Shown here one piece after another: positions 50,701 to 60,689 of a DNA stretch of 64,000 nucleotides. The notes beneath the pieces are model-generated. The model did no database searches, was not told the DNA's origin, and saw only the letters and a program-made list of their open reading frames with translations. The position numbers were made by a program, and so were the translations under genes. This DNA is from Chionis minor (lineage: Eukaryota > Chordata > Aves > Charadriiformes > Chionididae): positions 1,271,092-1,335,091 of the forward strand of contig VZSF01007823.1 in NCBI GenBank assembly GCA_013398295.1, written 5' to 3'. Each line of letters starts with the position of its first letter. Within the stretch, counting starts at the first letter, position 1.

Positions 50701-53700
50701 AGTTTGGCTGCCTCAAAGGACACCATTTTCTTTAAAGCCTTCTGAAATACTTTTCATCTGCATGTTAACAAAAATCGTTAGCAATAACTTGCTTAGGCCT
50801 AAGAAAAAAGACCTGCCTAACCCCTTTTAGCTTTTTTTACGTGTAAACCTAGTATGAGATCTGTTGTAGCTAACTAAGTTAAATTAGACTTTAAGCTCCA
50901 AAGAAAAACTTCATCTTCTTGTTCCATAAAGCACACAACCTGTTGTTTCACAGTGGGAATTTGATTCATGTCGAGGCTTGGGAACGTTCAGATGATCTTT
51001 CGCTATTAGAAGGCAGACACAGATGAATGTTTGCTGTCTCTTCAGATGTATTTCACTGTAGTGTTTTCTTTTCTTTAGGCTTTGATGGTTAACCTGGGAT
51101 CTGATCGATTCATCAGACAGGTAAAGTACAGCTCAAAATGTTGCCATGCAGCCTAGCAAGCTGTTTACTCCTATAGCATGATTAGGTTTCTTTGATTAGA
51201 GATGTTTGGCAGGATTTGTGCAGTGGGAAGGAGATTAAAAAAAAAAGTGCTTTTTTTCTGTTTCAAGCAAATAAGTACTACTACTCAAGTATGCAAAAGG
51301 GATTGAGGCTGTGACTGTCAGAAAAAATGAAGAACTGTATTCACAGTGCAAAGAGAACATCCAATAACATCATTTTAGCAAAAATACACTGTTGGAGGTG
51401 AAAAGGACACAAACTGCAAAGAAGAGTTTCTGAGTGAGGGAGGAAAGGTGAATAGATGAAGATGGTAGGAAAAGCAAGAGCCTTGTAAACAGGGAGATGA
51501 AGGTTCACCATCTCCTGATAGCGATGTGGCACTACGTAATTTCAGAAATAACAATCTGCAGGTTAGATGAGTAAACTTGCTTGTATGATTCCCTGGAAGA
51601 TATGGCTGGTGCATAGTGGTTGCAGAGCTAAGATTCTTGTGTCTACTCGCTTTTGCTGAAGCAGCAAAATCAGATGAAGAGAGCAACAGGGGGGAAACCC
51701 AGAAAACACAATATACTAGAATATAAGTAAAAACAACAGTTAAGAACCAAAGAAGCTGCCTAAAACCAACTAGAGCACCTGTGTGAACATGTAGCTAGGC
51801 TTTGCACGATGTGTGTTTAGTTAAAAACAAGTATTTTGACTCTGTCATAAAAAGCTGATTCCAAGTTTATGTATGTTTACCTTGCTCTTTGGATTAGAGA
51901 GCTTTAATTGTCTAAAGAGTGACTAGAAATTTTGTTTAGAAATATATGATAGTCGCACATAGATTTGCAATATTCTGTTTATGTAGGCATGACAGTAGCA
52001 GATACAAAATGCTTCTCTTCTGAATTATAAACCTTGCAAAAGTATTTGCTGTAGTTGCTGCATAGATTAACATGATCTAAAGATTTCTTTTTTTTTTTTA
52101 CCTCTGTCAGATGGATGATGAAGACACGCTATTACCTAGAAAATTGCAAGCTGCTCTGGAGCAGGCTCTAGAGAGAAAGAATGAACTGATAAATCAGGAT
52201 TCAGATAGTGATTCAGATGATGGTAAGCTCATTTGGAAACAGGGACTTGTAAAAACAAGCATGTAGGTAGCATTGTGACTTTCCATCCAAGAGAAAGCAA
52301 GCAAAGCGGGACCTCACTACTCAAATACCTTTTGTGACATCAAAGATAGTCTCTGAAGGCCCAGAGAATAGGACTGATAGCATCAACCCACAGCAGTACA
52401 TTGCCAGCCACCTATTTTAATTTCTTTGTAAATGACATGCACTGCCGTGAGTACCTCTAAACCTTTACTCAGAGTTTTGCAGTTAACTTGGCCCTAATTC
52501 AATCCAGATAACTCTATGTGCTCAGGGGTGTGTCTGAGTTCGGAGTTGCCCTTGGCGCTCGGAATATTCAGGGGAGAGAAGCAGGTACCTCCAGAAAATA
52601 GTTTCAGTGCAGGAGGGGCTGAGTTGCCTCTAAAGGTTCGTATTTCTCTCCTGCAATTATAAAAACAGCCCAGGGTGTATTTAAATGCCTGTGGTTAAAA
52701 GGTATGAAACAGACTCCTATTCAGTTTTTGAAATTTATTTCTGCTTATCTGTGTTACATATGTAAAACTACTTTAACAGCTCAGAAATTATGAAAACCCA
52801 AACTCTACGACATACCCTTTTTGATCGGTTCTCAGTAAAGTCTTATTATCCCCAGAGCAAACATTTTAATTCTGAGTTGTTCAGAAGCTTCTCAAGAAAA
52901 CTTACTCAAGAGTTAATTTTGAGGAAGCACACGCAAAATTTTTGATTTTCTGAGCTGTTTCCTGAGGATTTCTATTTCTCATCGGCTCTTGGTTATCAAA
53001 CATCAATTATGTAGACTGACACTCTTGATTATAAAGCTGTTACCCCATCTGACGTATATTGAGGTCTGCGAGGAGCCGGTACAACCCCTTTCAGTTATTA
53101 GCATGGCATCAGTAAACCGCTATATGACAGTACCTGGCCCTGTGTGGATGACAATGCTGAGAGTTCTGGTAGCAGCTGATTTTGGTGTCTTATTGCCGCC
53201 TTATTTTGCAGAATGTAACACCCTGAATGGATTAGTGTCTGAGGTTTTTATCCGATTCTTTGTGGAGACAGTTGGCCATTATTCCCTGTTCCTAACCCAG
53301 AATGAAAAAGGAGAGCGTGTCTTCCAAAGGGAGGCTTTCCGTAAATCTGTGGCCTCCAAGAGTATCCGCCGCTTCTTGGAAGTTTTCATGGAATCCCAAA
53401 TGTTTGCTGGCTTCATCCAGGACAGAGAGCTGAGGAAGTGCAGGGCAAAAGGTAAGGGTGGTTTTCTTCCGTGCAGCACGGGTTACTTGTGTTTGGCAGG
53501 GGTTAGCGTCTCTGTCTACTGTCAGGGCTGCGCAAATCCTGTATGGCTGGCAAATATCCCGAAACGCATCGTCCGCAGGCCCGGAGCAGGGCTGAGGCGG
53601 CAGGGAGCGCAGCTGGCCTGAGGGCAGGCGGAGTGGGGTGCCGCAGGGAGAGCCGGCTGCCCCCACCCTTTCCCTGTTCCGCCCCCAAATCCGTTACCCT

Positions 53701-54400
53701 TCACGTCACGTCCGGAGCTGCCCGATGGCGCATGAAACTGCATAGCCCCTCACTGGCAGTAACGTCCCGAAAAAAAAGGCAGAGGGCTGCAAAAGTAGGA
53801 GGTTGGGAGCGCGCAGAGGGGCCGGGGGAAACGGATGGAGCTGGACACAGCTCACCCCAGCGGCCTCTTCTCCCCTCTTCCACAGGTCTCTTCGAGCAGC
53901 GGGTTGAACAGTATTTGGAAGAGCTTCCAGACACGGAACAAAGTGGCGTAAACAAGTTCCTACGAGGCCTTGGTGAGGAAAATCTTCTGGAGTATTTCTG
54001 AAATGAATTTTCACATCTTTTTTTTTTTTCTTTTTTAATTGAAAAAAGCCTTACCTGCAGTGAAATCGGATAGTCAAGCAGTTTCAGTGTGGTGGGAAAT
54101 AGGAAAACAATGAAAGCATACTTAAAGCTGACAAGACCAGATTTAATTAGGATCCTTGTTTACGCTTTAATTTTCACTTGGGGGTGGGGGAACCAAACCA
54201 TAGTGGAGGCGGAGCACGGGCAGGCAGCTGACCACTGGGGGTTCCAGTCGCCTGTCCCTGCTGGTGACAGCAATTACATTACAGATGAGACGCGTTGGCC
54301 AAGTAGCTTTTGGTCGCTCTTGGCTTCTCAGCGTACGCTACAGCCTGACGGTGTGCTTTCTTTAGGAAACAAAATGAAGTTCCTTCACAAGAAGAACTGA
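2569..54400 (+). CDS. DENND2B: DENND2B (ST5), 3' half: DENN-domain Rab exchange factor, 16 coding exons, 5'-partial
   Basis: Spliced coding region: 2569-2717, 5450-5665, 8350-8446, 9373-9417, 11832-12016, 12666-12775, 14889-14958, 24687-24764, 28642-28782, 31802-31950, 49795-49972, 51079-51120, 52111-52222, 53212-53451, 53886-53972, 54366-54400. All junctions are GT..AG and all phases agree, giving 643 complete codons and a TGA. The protein matches the C-terminal part of DENND2B as I know it (human about 1137 residues). In window numbering it has a basic linker (about 1-168), uDENN (about 203-290), cDENN (about 310-472) and dDENN (about 474-600), and ends KMKFLHKKN. DENN proteins load GTP on Rabs; published work links DENND2B to Rab13 at the leading edge of migrating cells and the DENND2 family to Rab9. 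The family-specific words VYCVISRLGCF, RRVIFVADKL and ECNTLNGLVSEVFIRFF exclude a generic DENN gene. DENND2A/C/D are the alternatives; the near identity to the ST5 sequence I recall makes DENND2B much more likely. The start codon is upstream of the window. Confidence 0.96.
2718..5449 (+). other. DENND2B window intron 1
   Basis: 2.7 kb between two phase-0 exons. No exon, RNA gene or clear repeat was recognised. The few open frames lack splice or family support. Confidence 0.75.
5450..5665 (+). CDS. DENND2B: DENND2B window exon 2
   Basis: 216 bp, 72 codons, phase 0 at both ends. Acceptor ttcctgcag|CTA, donor AAG|gtactg. It encodes a basic and serine-rich linker (SQSLRIGNWSERKSHRLPRL, then KRHSHDDMLLLAQLG, then a Ser-rich stretch ending STRRARRIPK). 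This region precedes the DENN domain and looks suited to phosphorylation and protein binding rather than catalysis. Because both phases are 0, skipping it would keep the frame. Confidence 0.94.
5666..8349 (+). other. DENND2B window intron 2, with MITE fragment
   Basis: 2.7 kb. Apart from the probable old MITE piece at 7737-7795 and a short (CAAA) run near 6470, nothing was recognised. Confidence 0.75.
7737..7795. repeat. Probable ancient amniote MITE fragment
   Basis: Begins GGGCCAGATCCTCAGCTG, the terminal sequence of a palindromic element that I recall as abundant in turtle and crocodile genomes, and continues with a degraded interior (atagcttca). The opposite terminus is not intact. Family name not assigned; a match to a repeat library is needed. 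Confidence 0.5.
8350..8446 (+). CDS. DENND2B: DENND2B window exon 3
   Basis: 97 bp: 32 codons plus the first base of a split Asp. It encodes LVQRINSIYSAKRGKKRLKK followed by LSMSNIETASLR. The KRGKKRLKK cluster is strongly basic and could bind acidic lipid or act as a nuclear signal (inference). Acceptor ttattctgcag is good. The donor GAG|gtttga is weak, with T at +3 and +4. Reading past it would add about a dozen residues and then a stop at 8482-8484. The phase join with exon 4 (G + AT = Asp) supports the chosen donor. Confidence 0.92.
8447..9372 (+). other. DENND2B window intron 3
   Basis: 926 bp with a weak donor (gtttga) and a good acceptor. No internal feature was recognised. Confidence 0.8.
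9373..9417 (+). CDS. DENND2B: DENND2B window exon 4 (45-nt acidic microexon)
   Basis: 45 bp between ctccactgcag and AAAG|gtaagg. It encodes (D)ENSESESDSDDRFK, a dense run of Ser next to Asp/Glu that fits casein kinase 2 sites (inference). Entry and exit are both phase 1, so skipping it would join exon 3 to exon 5 in frame, replacing the acidic patch with a single Ala. It sits between the basic KRGKKRLKK segment and the DENN domain. Confidence 0.93.
9987..10065. repeat. Direct repeats flanking a perfect 10-bp hairpin
   Basis: Two identical 12-mers (ACTATAAAAAAG at 9987-9998 and 10054-10065), each near GA-rich sequence, flank an inverted repeat with arms TCTATAGTCT (10016-10025) and AGACTATAGA (10032-10041) around a 6-nt loop. 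It may be a decayed local duplication. Confidence 0.6.
11777..11820 (+). promoter_or_regulatory. Extended polypyrimidine tract of exon 5 acceptor
   Basis: About 44 nt almost entirely T with a few C/G, ending just upstream of aaaatgctag|exon 5. Longer than a usual tract; it should bind U2AF and PTB/TIA-type proteins. It follows the intron downstream of the acidic microexon. Confidence 0.65.
11832..12016 (+). CDS. DENND2B: DENND2B window exon 5: start of uDENN
   Basis: 185 bp: two bases completing Ala, then 61 codons, ending in phase 0 at AAG|gtaaat. It encodes HTQRLVHIQSMLKRAPSYRT and, further on, ELFEYFVVVSLKKKPSKNTY, with YQFPK at the end. The FEYFVVVSL strand (window residues 203-211) is the usual first beta strand of the upstream DENN lobe. 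The acceptor follows a very long T-rich tract (11777-11820). Confidence 0.96.
12017..12665 (+). other. DENND2B window intron 5
   Basis: 649 bp, ordinary splice sites. It holds one probable ancient MITE half (12308-12350). Confidence 0.8.
12308..12350. repeat. Probable ancient amniote MITE fragment
   Basis: Contains CACTGAAGTCAATGGAAAGAC, the centre of a palindromic reptile/bird element whose arms carry CATTGACTTCAATGG-like words, as I recall. Only one half is recognisable; it is heavily decayed. Confidence 0.5.
12666..12775 (+). CDS. DENND2B: DENND2B window exon 6: uDENN
   Basis: 110 bp: 36 codons plus AG of a split Ser, closing at CAG|gtaaac. It encodes LERPTKQMREAEERLKAIPQ then FCFPDAKDWLPVSEYN. 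The FCFPD motif (window residues 248-252) is the conserved strand-turn of uDENN. Acceptor tctcccccgcag is strong. Confidence 0.96.
12776..14888 (+). other. DENND2B window intron 6, containing a CR1
   Basis: 2.1 kb. It carries the CR1 LINE fragment at 13382-13812 in antisense orientation. Nothing else was recognised. Confidence 0.85.
13382..13812 (-). mobile_element. CR1 LINE, 5'-truncated, internally deleted, antisense
   Basis: On the minus strand the element runs from the end of ORF2 (LLDWVQRTATKKIRGMEHLS, near 13740-13680) through the 3' UTR to GGTTGGACTAGATGGCC-like sequence and the terminal ATTCTATGATTCTAT repeats at 13382. CR1 is the dominant LINE of birds and is 5'-truncated in nearly all copies; this one keeps only about 430 bp. 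Compared with the usual avian sequence about 100 bp is missing near 13540. The ORF2 remnant is frameshifted and inactive. This element is the main evidence that the host is a bird. Confidence 0.93.
14889..14958 (+). CDS. DENND2B: DENND2B window exon 7: uDENN
   Basis: 70 bp: one base completing Ser, then 23 codons (ETFSFMLTGEDGSRRFGYCR, RLL), phase 0 end at TTG|gtgagt. FSFMLTGEDGSRRFGYCRR is the standard uDENN hairpin (F.F.LT...G.R.YG) of the DENND2 family. Confidence 0.96.
14959..24686 (+). other. DENND2B window intron 7
   Basis: 9.7 kb between uDENN exons. It contains a short TG run near 15625, a T19 tract (18306-18324) and an AGAA-type run near 17337. No exon, tRNA, snoRNA or recognisable transposon was found, although decayed old elements are likely. 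Confidence 0.7.
18306..18324. repeat. Poly(T) tract, 19 nt
   Basis: Uninterrupted T19. On the minus strand it would be a poly(A) tail, but I see no poly(A) signal at the expected distance and no recognisable retrocopy next to it, so it is listed only as a homopolymer. Confidence 0.8.
24687..24764 (+). CDS. DENND2B: DENND2B window exon 8: uDENN to cDENN
   Basis: 78 bp, 26 codons, phase 0 at both ends, acceptor ttactgttatcag and donor AAG|gtaaga. It encodes PSGKGPRLPEVYCVISRLGC then FDLFSK. The EVYCVISRLGCF strand is typical of DENND2 proteins and introduces the central lobe. It is isolated between two long introns (9.7 kb and 3.9 kb). Confidence 0.96.
24765..28641 (+). other. DENND2B window intron 8
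   Basis: 3.9 kb. The only notable feature is a G-rich purine tract at 26146-26176. It ends with a CT repeat (tctctctctctctt at about 28608) upstream of the exon 9 acceptor. Confidence 0.75.
26146..26176 (+). repeat. G-rich purine tract (G-quadruplex potential)
   Basis: G8 followed by GA-spaced G3 and G4 runs, then a GAAG/GGAAGG tail. The spacing of the G runs allows a four-tract G-quadruplex on the plus strand, which would also form in the pre-mRNA. No function is implied by context. Confidence 0.55.
28642..28782 (+). CDS. DENND2B: DENND2B window exon 9: cDENN
   Basis: 141 bp, 47 codons, phase 0 at both ends (acceptor taatggatcag; donor GAG|gtaaaa). It encodes ILDEVERRRGISAALVYPFM, RSLMESPFPAPGKTIKVKTF and LPGAGNE. 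The helix plus the ESPFPAPGKTI segment is the start of the central DENN lobe that faces the Rab switch regions in DENN-Rab structures. Confidence 0.96.
29577..29728. repeat. Possible remnant of an ancient palindromic element
   Basis: TTGGCCCAG at the left and CACTGACTTTAATGGAGTGGG/CC at the right resemble parts of a reptile/bird MITE whose arms contain CACTGACTTCAATGGAGT. The arms no longer pair well. Tentative. Confidence 0.35.
30900..31137. repeat. Pyrimidine-rich block followed by purine-rich block
   Basis: About 140 nt dominated by C/T (30900-31043) are followed by about 75 nt dominated by A/G (31065-31137). No simple repeat unit and no protein signature is visible. It may derive from an old microsatellite. 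Confidence 0.5.
31802..31950 (+). CDS. DENND2B: DENND2B window exon 10: cDENN core
   Basis: 149 bp: 49 codons plus AG of a split Ser, closing at CAG|gtaagt. It encodes VIELRRPMDSRLEHVDFECL, FKCLSVRQIIRIFASLLLER and RVIFVADKL. The FASLLLERRVIFVADKLS run is the hallmark central strand and helix of cDENN. The GT at 31802-31803 is coding (GTC), because the AG at 31800-31801 is the acceptor. A 17.8-kb intron follows. Confidence 0.96.
41844..42414 (-). mobile_element. Solo LTR of an avian endogenous retrovirus, antisense
   Basis: 571 bp with TG..CA termini (plus-strand view TGTAGTGGTTTAACC ... cacagca). It matches an LTR family I know as common in non-galliform birds. On the minus strand it has a TATA box (42159-42166) just after a CRE-like TGATGTCA half, then ATTAAA (41971-41976) as the poly(A) signal, so its promoter points against DENND2B. 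No gag/pol/env sequence flanks it, so it is a recombined solo LTR. I could not identify a clear target-site duplication. The class (ERVK or ERVL) was not decided. Confidence 0.88.
42159..42166 (-). promoter_or_regulatory. TATA box of the solo LTR (minus strand)
   Basis: TATATAAA on the minus strand, about 190 bp upstream (in LTR orientation) of the ATTAAA. This fits a U3-R boundary near 42130. Activity unknown. Confidence 0.65.
43450..43536. mobile_element. Palindromic MITE (ancient amniote type)
   Basis: A near-perfect inverted repeat. AGGCT (43450-43454) pairs with AGCCT (43532-43536), and an exact 18-bp arm TTCAGCAAAGTATTTCAG (43459-43476) pairs with CTGAAATACTTTGCTGAA (43510-43527). The loop is about 33 nt. 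The terminal words (GATTCAGCAAAG near a GCCT end) resemble a palindromic DNA-transposon derivative that I recall from turtles and crocodiles. In RNA it would fold into a long hairpin of pre-miRNA size. Confidence 0.75.
49795..49972 (+). CDS. DENND2B: DENND2B window exon 11: cDENN core
   Basis: 178 bp: one base completing Ser, then 59 codons, phase 0 end at GAG|gtagga. It encodes TLSSCSHAVVALLYPFSWQH, TFIPVLPSSMIDIVCCPTPF and LVGLLSSSLPKLKELPVEE. The LLYPFSWQHTFIPVLP and CCPTPFLVG motifs are the most conserved part of the DENN fold. Acceptor ctctctctccag. Confidence 0.97.
49973..51078 (+). other. DENND2B window intron 11
   Basis: 1.1 kb. Nothing recognised other than a T11 run near 50372 and T-rich sequence before the acceptor. 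Confidence 0.8.
51079..51120 (+). CDS. DENND2B: DENND2B window exon 12 (42 nt)
   Basis: 42 bp, 14 codons (ALMVNLGSDRFIRQ), phase 0 at both ends. Acceptor ttcttttctttag, donor CAG|gtaaag. It encodes the strand linking cDENN to dDENN (the usual V.VDL...). Skipping would keep the frame but remove a core strand, so a productive skipped isoform is unlikely. Confidence 0.95.
51121..52110 (+). other. DENND2B window intron 12
   Basis: 990 bp of AT-rich sequence with an A-run near 51238 and a T-rich acceptor tract. No feature recognised. Confidence 0.8.
52111..52222 (+). CDS. DENND2B: DENND2B window exon 13: dDENN
   Basis: 112 bp: 37 codons plus G of a split Glu, closing at GATG|gtaagc. It encodes MDDEDTLLPRKLQAALEQAL, ERKNELINQD and SDSDSDD. 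LLPRKLQAALEQAL is the first dDENN helix; it is followed by a second acidic serine patch similar in style to exon 4. Confidence 0.96.
52223..53211 (+). other. DENND2B window intron 13
   Basis: 989 bp. Its last 220 nt happen to be open in the frame of exon 14, without an ATG start at the beginning or any conserved sequence. No other feature was seen. Confidence 0.8.
53212..53451 (+). CDS. DENND2B: DENND2B window exon 14: dDENN
   Basis: 240 bp, the longest exon here: two bases completing Glu, 79 codons, then G of a split Gly at AAAG|gtaagg. It encodes CNTLNGLVSEVFIRFFVETV, GHYSLFLTQNEKGERVFQRE, AFRKSVASKSIRRFLEVFME and SQMFAGFIQDRELRKCRAK. This is the helical dDENN lobe; F...F...SQMF.FI is diagnostic. 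The frame stays open upstream of the acceptor and past the donor, but the family sequence fits only these borders. Confidence 0.97.
53452..53885 (+). other. DENND2B window intron 14 (GC-rich)
   Basis: 434 bp, clearly richer in G+C than the rest of the gene, with several CpGs. Open frames on both strands result from this base composition. No promoter element was identified. Confidence 0.75.
53886..53972 (+). CDS. DENND2B: DENND2B window exon 15
   Basis: 87 bp: GT completing Gly, 28 codons (LFEQRVEQYLEELPDTEQSG, VNKFLRGL), then G of a split Gly at CTTG|gtgagg. Acceptor ctcttccacag. It encodes a C-terminal helix after the dDENN lobe. Both flanking introns are short (434 and 393 bp) and the upstream one is GC-rich. 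Confidence 0.96.
53973..54365 (+). other. DENND2B window intron 15
   Basis: 393 bp between the last two coding exons, with an early T-rich/T-run stretch (54020-54036). Nothing else recognised. Confidence 0.8.
54366..54400 (+). CDS. DENND2B: DENND2B last coding exon (stop at 54398-54400)
   Basis: The terminal exon starts after tgctttctttag; GA completes Gly, followed by NKMKFLHKKN and TGA. The lysine-rich tail is the known C-terminus of the protein. The exon continues as 3' UTR. Confidence 0.96.
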
Positions 54401-55155
54401 CTCCTTCCTGCTGAAGTACCAACCCAAAGACTATTTATGCCACTGGGCGTGAGACACCTGCAGCGTTTCAGCGTTTGCTGGGGGAGGAGAGCGGAGCAAG
54501 CCGACCGCAGCTTTAAGTGACGTCCGATGCTGTTAGACATTGTGCCAGATGATGGCTCCTTTATGTATTTGGGTAGAATTTGTACATAATGTGCTGTAAG
54601 CTTTTGTAACTGATTTTGTAATGAGCAAGGAAAACTGTGGTAAATATTTGTATATTCCTGAGAATAACAGGTGCTTTTTTTTTCTCTTTAGTATGAATTG
54701 AGTTATGCTTGGTGCAAAAATGAATAGCTGATAATGTGCAGCTGACTGTCTCAGCAGAACCACTGACTTCACGGGATGTTTGTGAGAGCTACACTGATGC
54801 CTGGATACTGCGGGGATGAATGAACTCGGGTATGTGGGAGAGGTTGTACGCACGGGGGCTGCTTTCATGTGGCGGAGTTGGTATTTTATTTTATTTTTGT
54901 TTCCTTCAAATTAATTTTAAAAGAAAGAAATAACAAAGTAACTCGATAATAAGGTACTTGGTTCACAATACAAAACTTCTACTTGGTTTGAACTCCGGTC
55001 AGTAAACTACTTGTAATCCATTCTGCATTAAGACTGCTACATCTGAGGCGATCTCAGTTCTTTGACATGCAAGCTGCAACGAGTAGGTACAGTACATCCT
55101 TTCCTAATGTATGTATGTATGGTTTCTAATAAACTCTGTAAATATACCTGTTTGT
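54401..55155 (+). other. DENND2B: DENND2B 3' UTR
   Basis: About 750 bp from the stop codon to the expected cleavage site. AT-rich near the end, with repeated TGTATGTA motifs (55108-55120), which fit UGUA elements for cleavage factor Im. A Pumilio-type TGTAAATA (55137-55144) lies between the poly(A) signal and the expected cleavage point. No repeat element was recognised in it. Confidence 0.85.
55128..55133 (+). terminator. Poly(A) signal of DENND2B
   Basis: Canonical AATAAA, preceded by UGUA motifs and followed within about 20 nt by a GT-rich stretch (ctgtttgttt). A possible weaker ATTAAA lies at 55244-55249 and could extend the transcript by about 110 nt. Confidence 0.85.
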
Positions 55156-57050
55156 TTATATTCATTGCAAACCTCTACGGTTCCTGATGTTGAGTAGGTA
55201 AAAAAACAGAGTAAATTTCCTGTGATTTTTTAATGAATTTGTAATTAAAATACAAAATGGTTTTTACGAACCTGTCTTTTAGTAGGCTTGCTATTTCATG
55301 ACCTGTAGTTTGATTTTTCTTCAATGTTTTTCACAAGGGCTCAGCCAAGATATTTTATATCCCTGTTCCATTAATTTTATCCTGACAGAAGCATCTCTTA
55401 AAACATTTTTTTTTTTTCTTTGTATGGGTTAGCAAGAGATTACTTTGTCATTGTGAGTATCACAGGTACTGCTCCTGAACTGTGGTATTTTCAGGTTGGT
55501 TTTGTGCCACTTTGATGATCAGAGTGGAACACGAACAGCTTGTAGCAGACAGAGCCTTTGCCTGAATTTCTGACGCGCTGATCACCTTTGTTTCCTGAGT
55601 CTGCTTTTCTTCTGTGCTAGCTGCAGTCTGTTTAGCTGGTGTTCCCCTTTCAACAAAGGCTGTCCAGCAGGACAGGAATGGTTAGCTTGCTGTGGCCTTC
55701 TGCACAGCGGCGGATGTTACCCAAGTACCACATTCATCTCTGATCTGGTAACATAATTCCTGTTGAGATTCTCGAAGTTTTCCCTCAGTCTGAAGATGAA
55801 AATATAAAATACTTGGAATATATTTGCAATTCTGACAGGTAATGAAAATTAGCTAAACTTCTTCCCTTTAAAAAAGATAACACCAACACCAAACATTGTA
55901 TTTTTCTTCATTTGTAGTGTGATTTCTTTAGATTGGCTTTGAGGCTTGCGCAATTCCTAACCTGAGAGTGGTTCTGGTTTGCTGACAGCCTCATAGAACA
56001 AAATTGAGGGATTATTCTCTTAAAAAGGTGAAGTCATTTCCTTTTTCGCTTACCTCCCTCACACTCATGTATATACAAAAGCTTAAGTATACATGAAACG
56101 TCTGTAAAATATCAAGTTCTTTTGATTCAATGGAAATGTACTTGCAAATGTTAATGTCCATTAGTTTTCCTCTACAATATGCTGTTAAGTTCCAGGGTGA
56201 CTTCTAGATGTAGTTCTTCAGAGCGGAAGGAGTAACTTCACGTATACCGCTGGATTCTGGCCATTTTATTAACAGCTGCTAGTAAATATATGGGGAAATA
56301 CATATTCCTCTTAAGAAAATGATAGAGAAACCATCACCATCGGTTGAAGGAAGTGCTGCAGAGCAGAGTTGTGACAAAGGCAAGAAAAAGCTACAGAATG
56401 CTGATGTACAAGAATGCGGTGCTCTAACGCCCATCTCCCCTTCCAAAGCTGTTTTCCCCCATCTGCACTTTAAAAATCTACATAGAAAGCTGTTAAACAT
56501 TGTATTCTTCGTCAACGTGTCATTCCAGTGTTTGTAACGTGAATCAGAGGAGAGAATAACGGACAAGGTGAGATCATGGCACATCTCAAAAAATTTGTAG
56601 CTGTGTTCTCAATACTCAAACTGTTGAGTATATAAAACAATCCTAGTGTTACCTGGAGGTCTGTTTGAATGCATCAGATGAACAAAAACCAGGGACTGTA
56701 TTATTTTGCCTCCTATATTAGTTGATATAACTAATTAGTCATTAAAACTAATGGTGTTCCTGAGAATGGAACACTACTAGTGCACCATTTAACTGAGAAA
56801 GCAATCCTGAATAGAAAGAAATCCAGTACTGAGACCCATGCTCCAAATTGGTAAAGATTGGTTTAAAGTCTTATGCTATAAAATACATAAAAAGCAAGTT
56901 TGAGAAACAACACCACTGTGTTTTATTTTCCCCGTAGTTATCGCTGTTTCATGAAGTGCCCAAGCTTGCAGATTTTCCTAAATTCTGCTCAAAGCCCTAC
57001 TTTTGCTACAGATCACAGAGGGAACAGAAAGCAAGTTCTGTCTGCAATTA
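55156..57050. other. Intergenic spacer between DENND2B and RPL27A
   Basis: 1.9 kb of AT-rich DNA. No coding signature, RNA gene or recognised repeat. The small open frames at 56279-56584 have no family features. Confidence 0.7.
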
Positions 57051-57263
57051 GGACGGCGCAGTAATTAACGCCGTCCGCCTGCTCGGTCCGCCCGCCGGTG
57101 AGCGCGGCGGTGCGGAGCTGCTTCCGTTCGCCCGCCGGCAGGGTAGCGGCGCGGCGCTGGGGAAGCCGCAGGTGACCGGTCAGCCACCACCGGGCGCTTC
57201 AGAAGCCGCTCAGAACCCCGACCGGCCCCGGCGGCGCCGGTACCGCCGTCCACCCCCGCCACA

Positions 57264-57273
57264 TCTCGCGAGA
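57264..57273. promoter_or_regulatory. TCTCGCGAGA palindromic promoter element
   Basis: Exact ten-base palindrome, about 110 bp upstream of the expected start. This element occurs in TATA-less CpG promoters of housekeeping genes and can stimulate transcription. A second near-copy follows 47 bp downstream. Confidence 0.75.
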
Positions 57274-57309
57274 CTCAGGCCCCGCCCACCTCCGGGCGCC
57301 TCAGCGAAG

Positions 57310-57319
57310 CCTCGCGAGA
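57310..57319. promoter_or_regulatory. Second CTCGCGAGA element
   Basis: CCTCGCGAGA, one mismatch from the full palindrome, about 55-65 bp upstream of the TOP start. The pair spans roughly five helical turns centre to centre. Confidence 0.65.
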
Positions 57320-57373
57320 GCTGGGCCCAGCCCCGCCCCCGCCCTTCCTTTCCCTGCTCTCGGGAGGGCCGCC

Positions 57374-57389
57374 CTCTTTCTCTTCCCTC
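57374..57389 (+). promoter_or_regulatory. 5' TOP tract / probable transcription start of RPL27A
   Basis: CTCTTTCTCTTCCCTC followed by GCG. A C plus an uninterrupted pyrimidine run at the start is the terminal oligopyrimidine motif of ribosomal protein mRNAs, which couples translation to mTOR through LARP1. The 5' UTR would be about 31 nt. The exact start base was not determined. Confidence 0.75.
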
Positions 57390-57404
57390 GCGCACGCCGA
57401 CAGG

Positions 57405-60640
<3,236 letters not shown>

Positions 60641-60667
60641 AAGCCTTTGTTTTATTCAAATTTTTTG

Positions 60668-60673
60668 AATAAA
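60668..60673 (+). terminator. Poly(A) signal of RPL27A
   Basis: AATAAA 27 nt after the stop codon, followed by a GTGTG stretch. The resulting 3' UTR of about 45-50 nt is typical of ribosomal protein genes. Confidence 0.9.
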
Positions 60674-60689
60674 GACCGTGTGTAAAATG

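Noticed and set aside
52989..53211. Open frame continuing upstream of DENND2B exon 14, suggesting a longer exon
   Set aside because: The start is TTG, the extra residues do not match the family, and the acceptor at 53210-53211 joins exon 13 in the correct phase.
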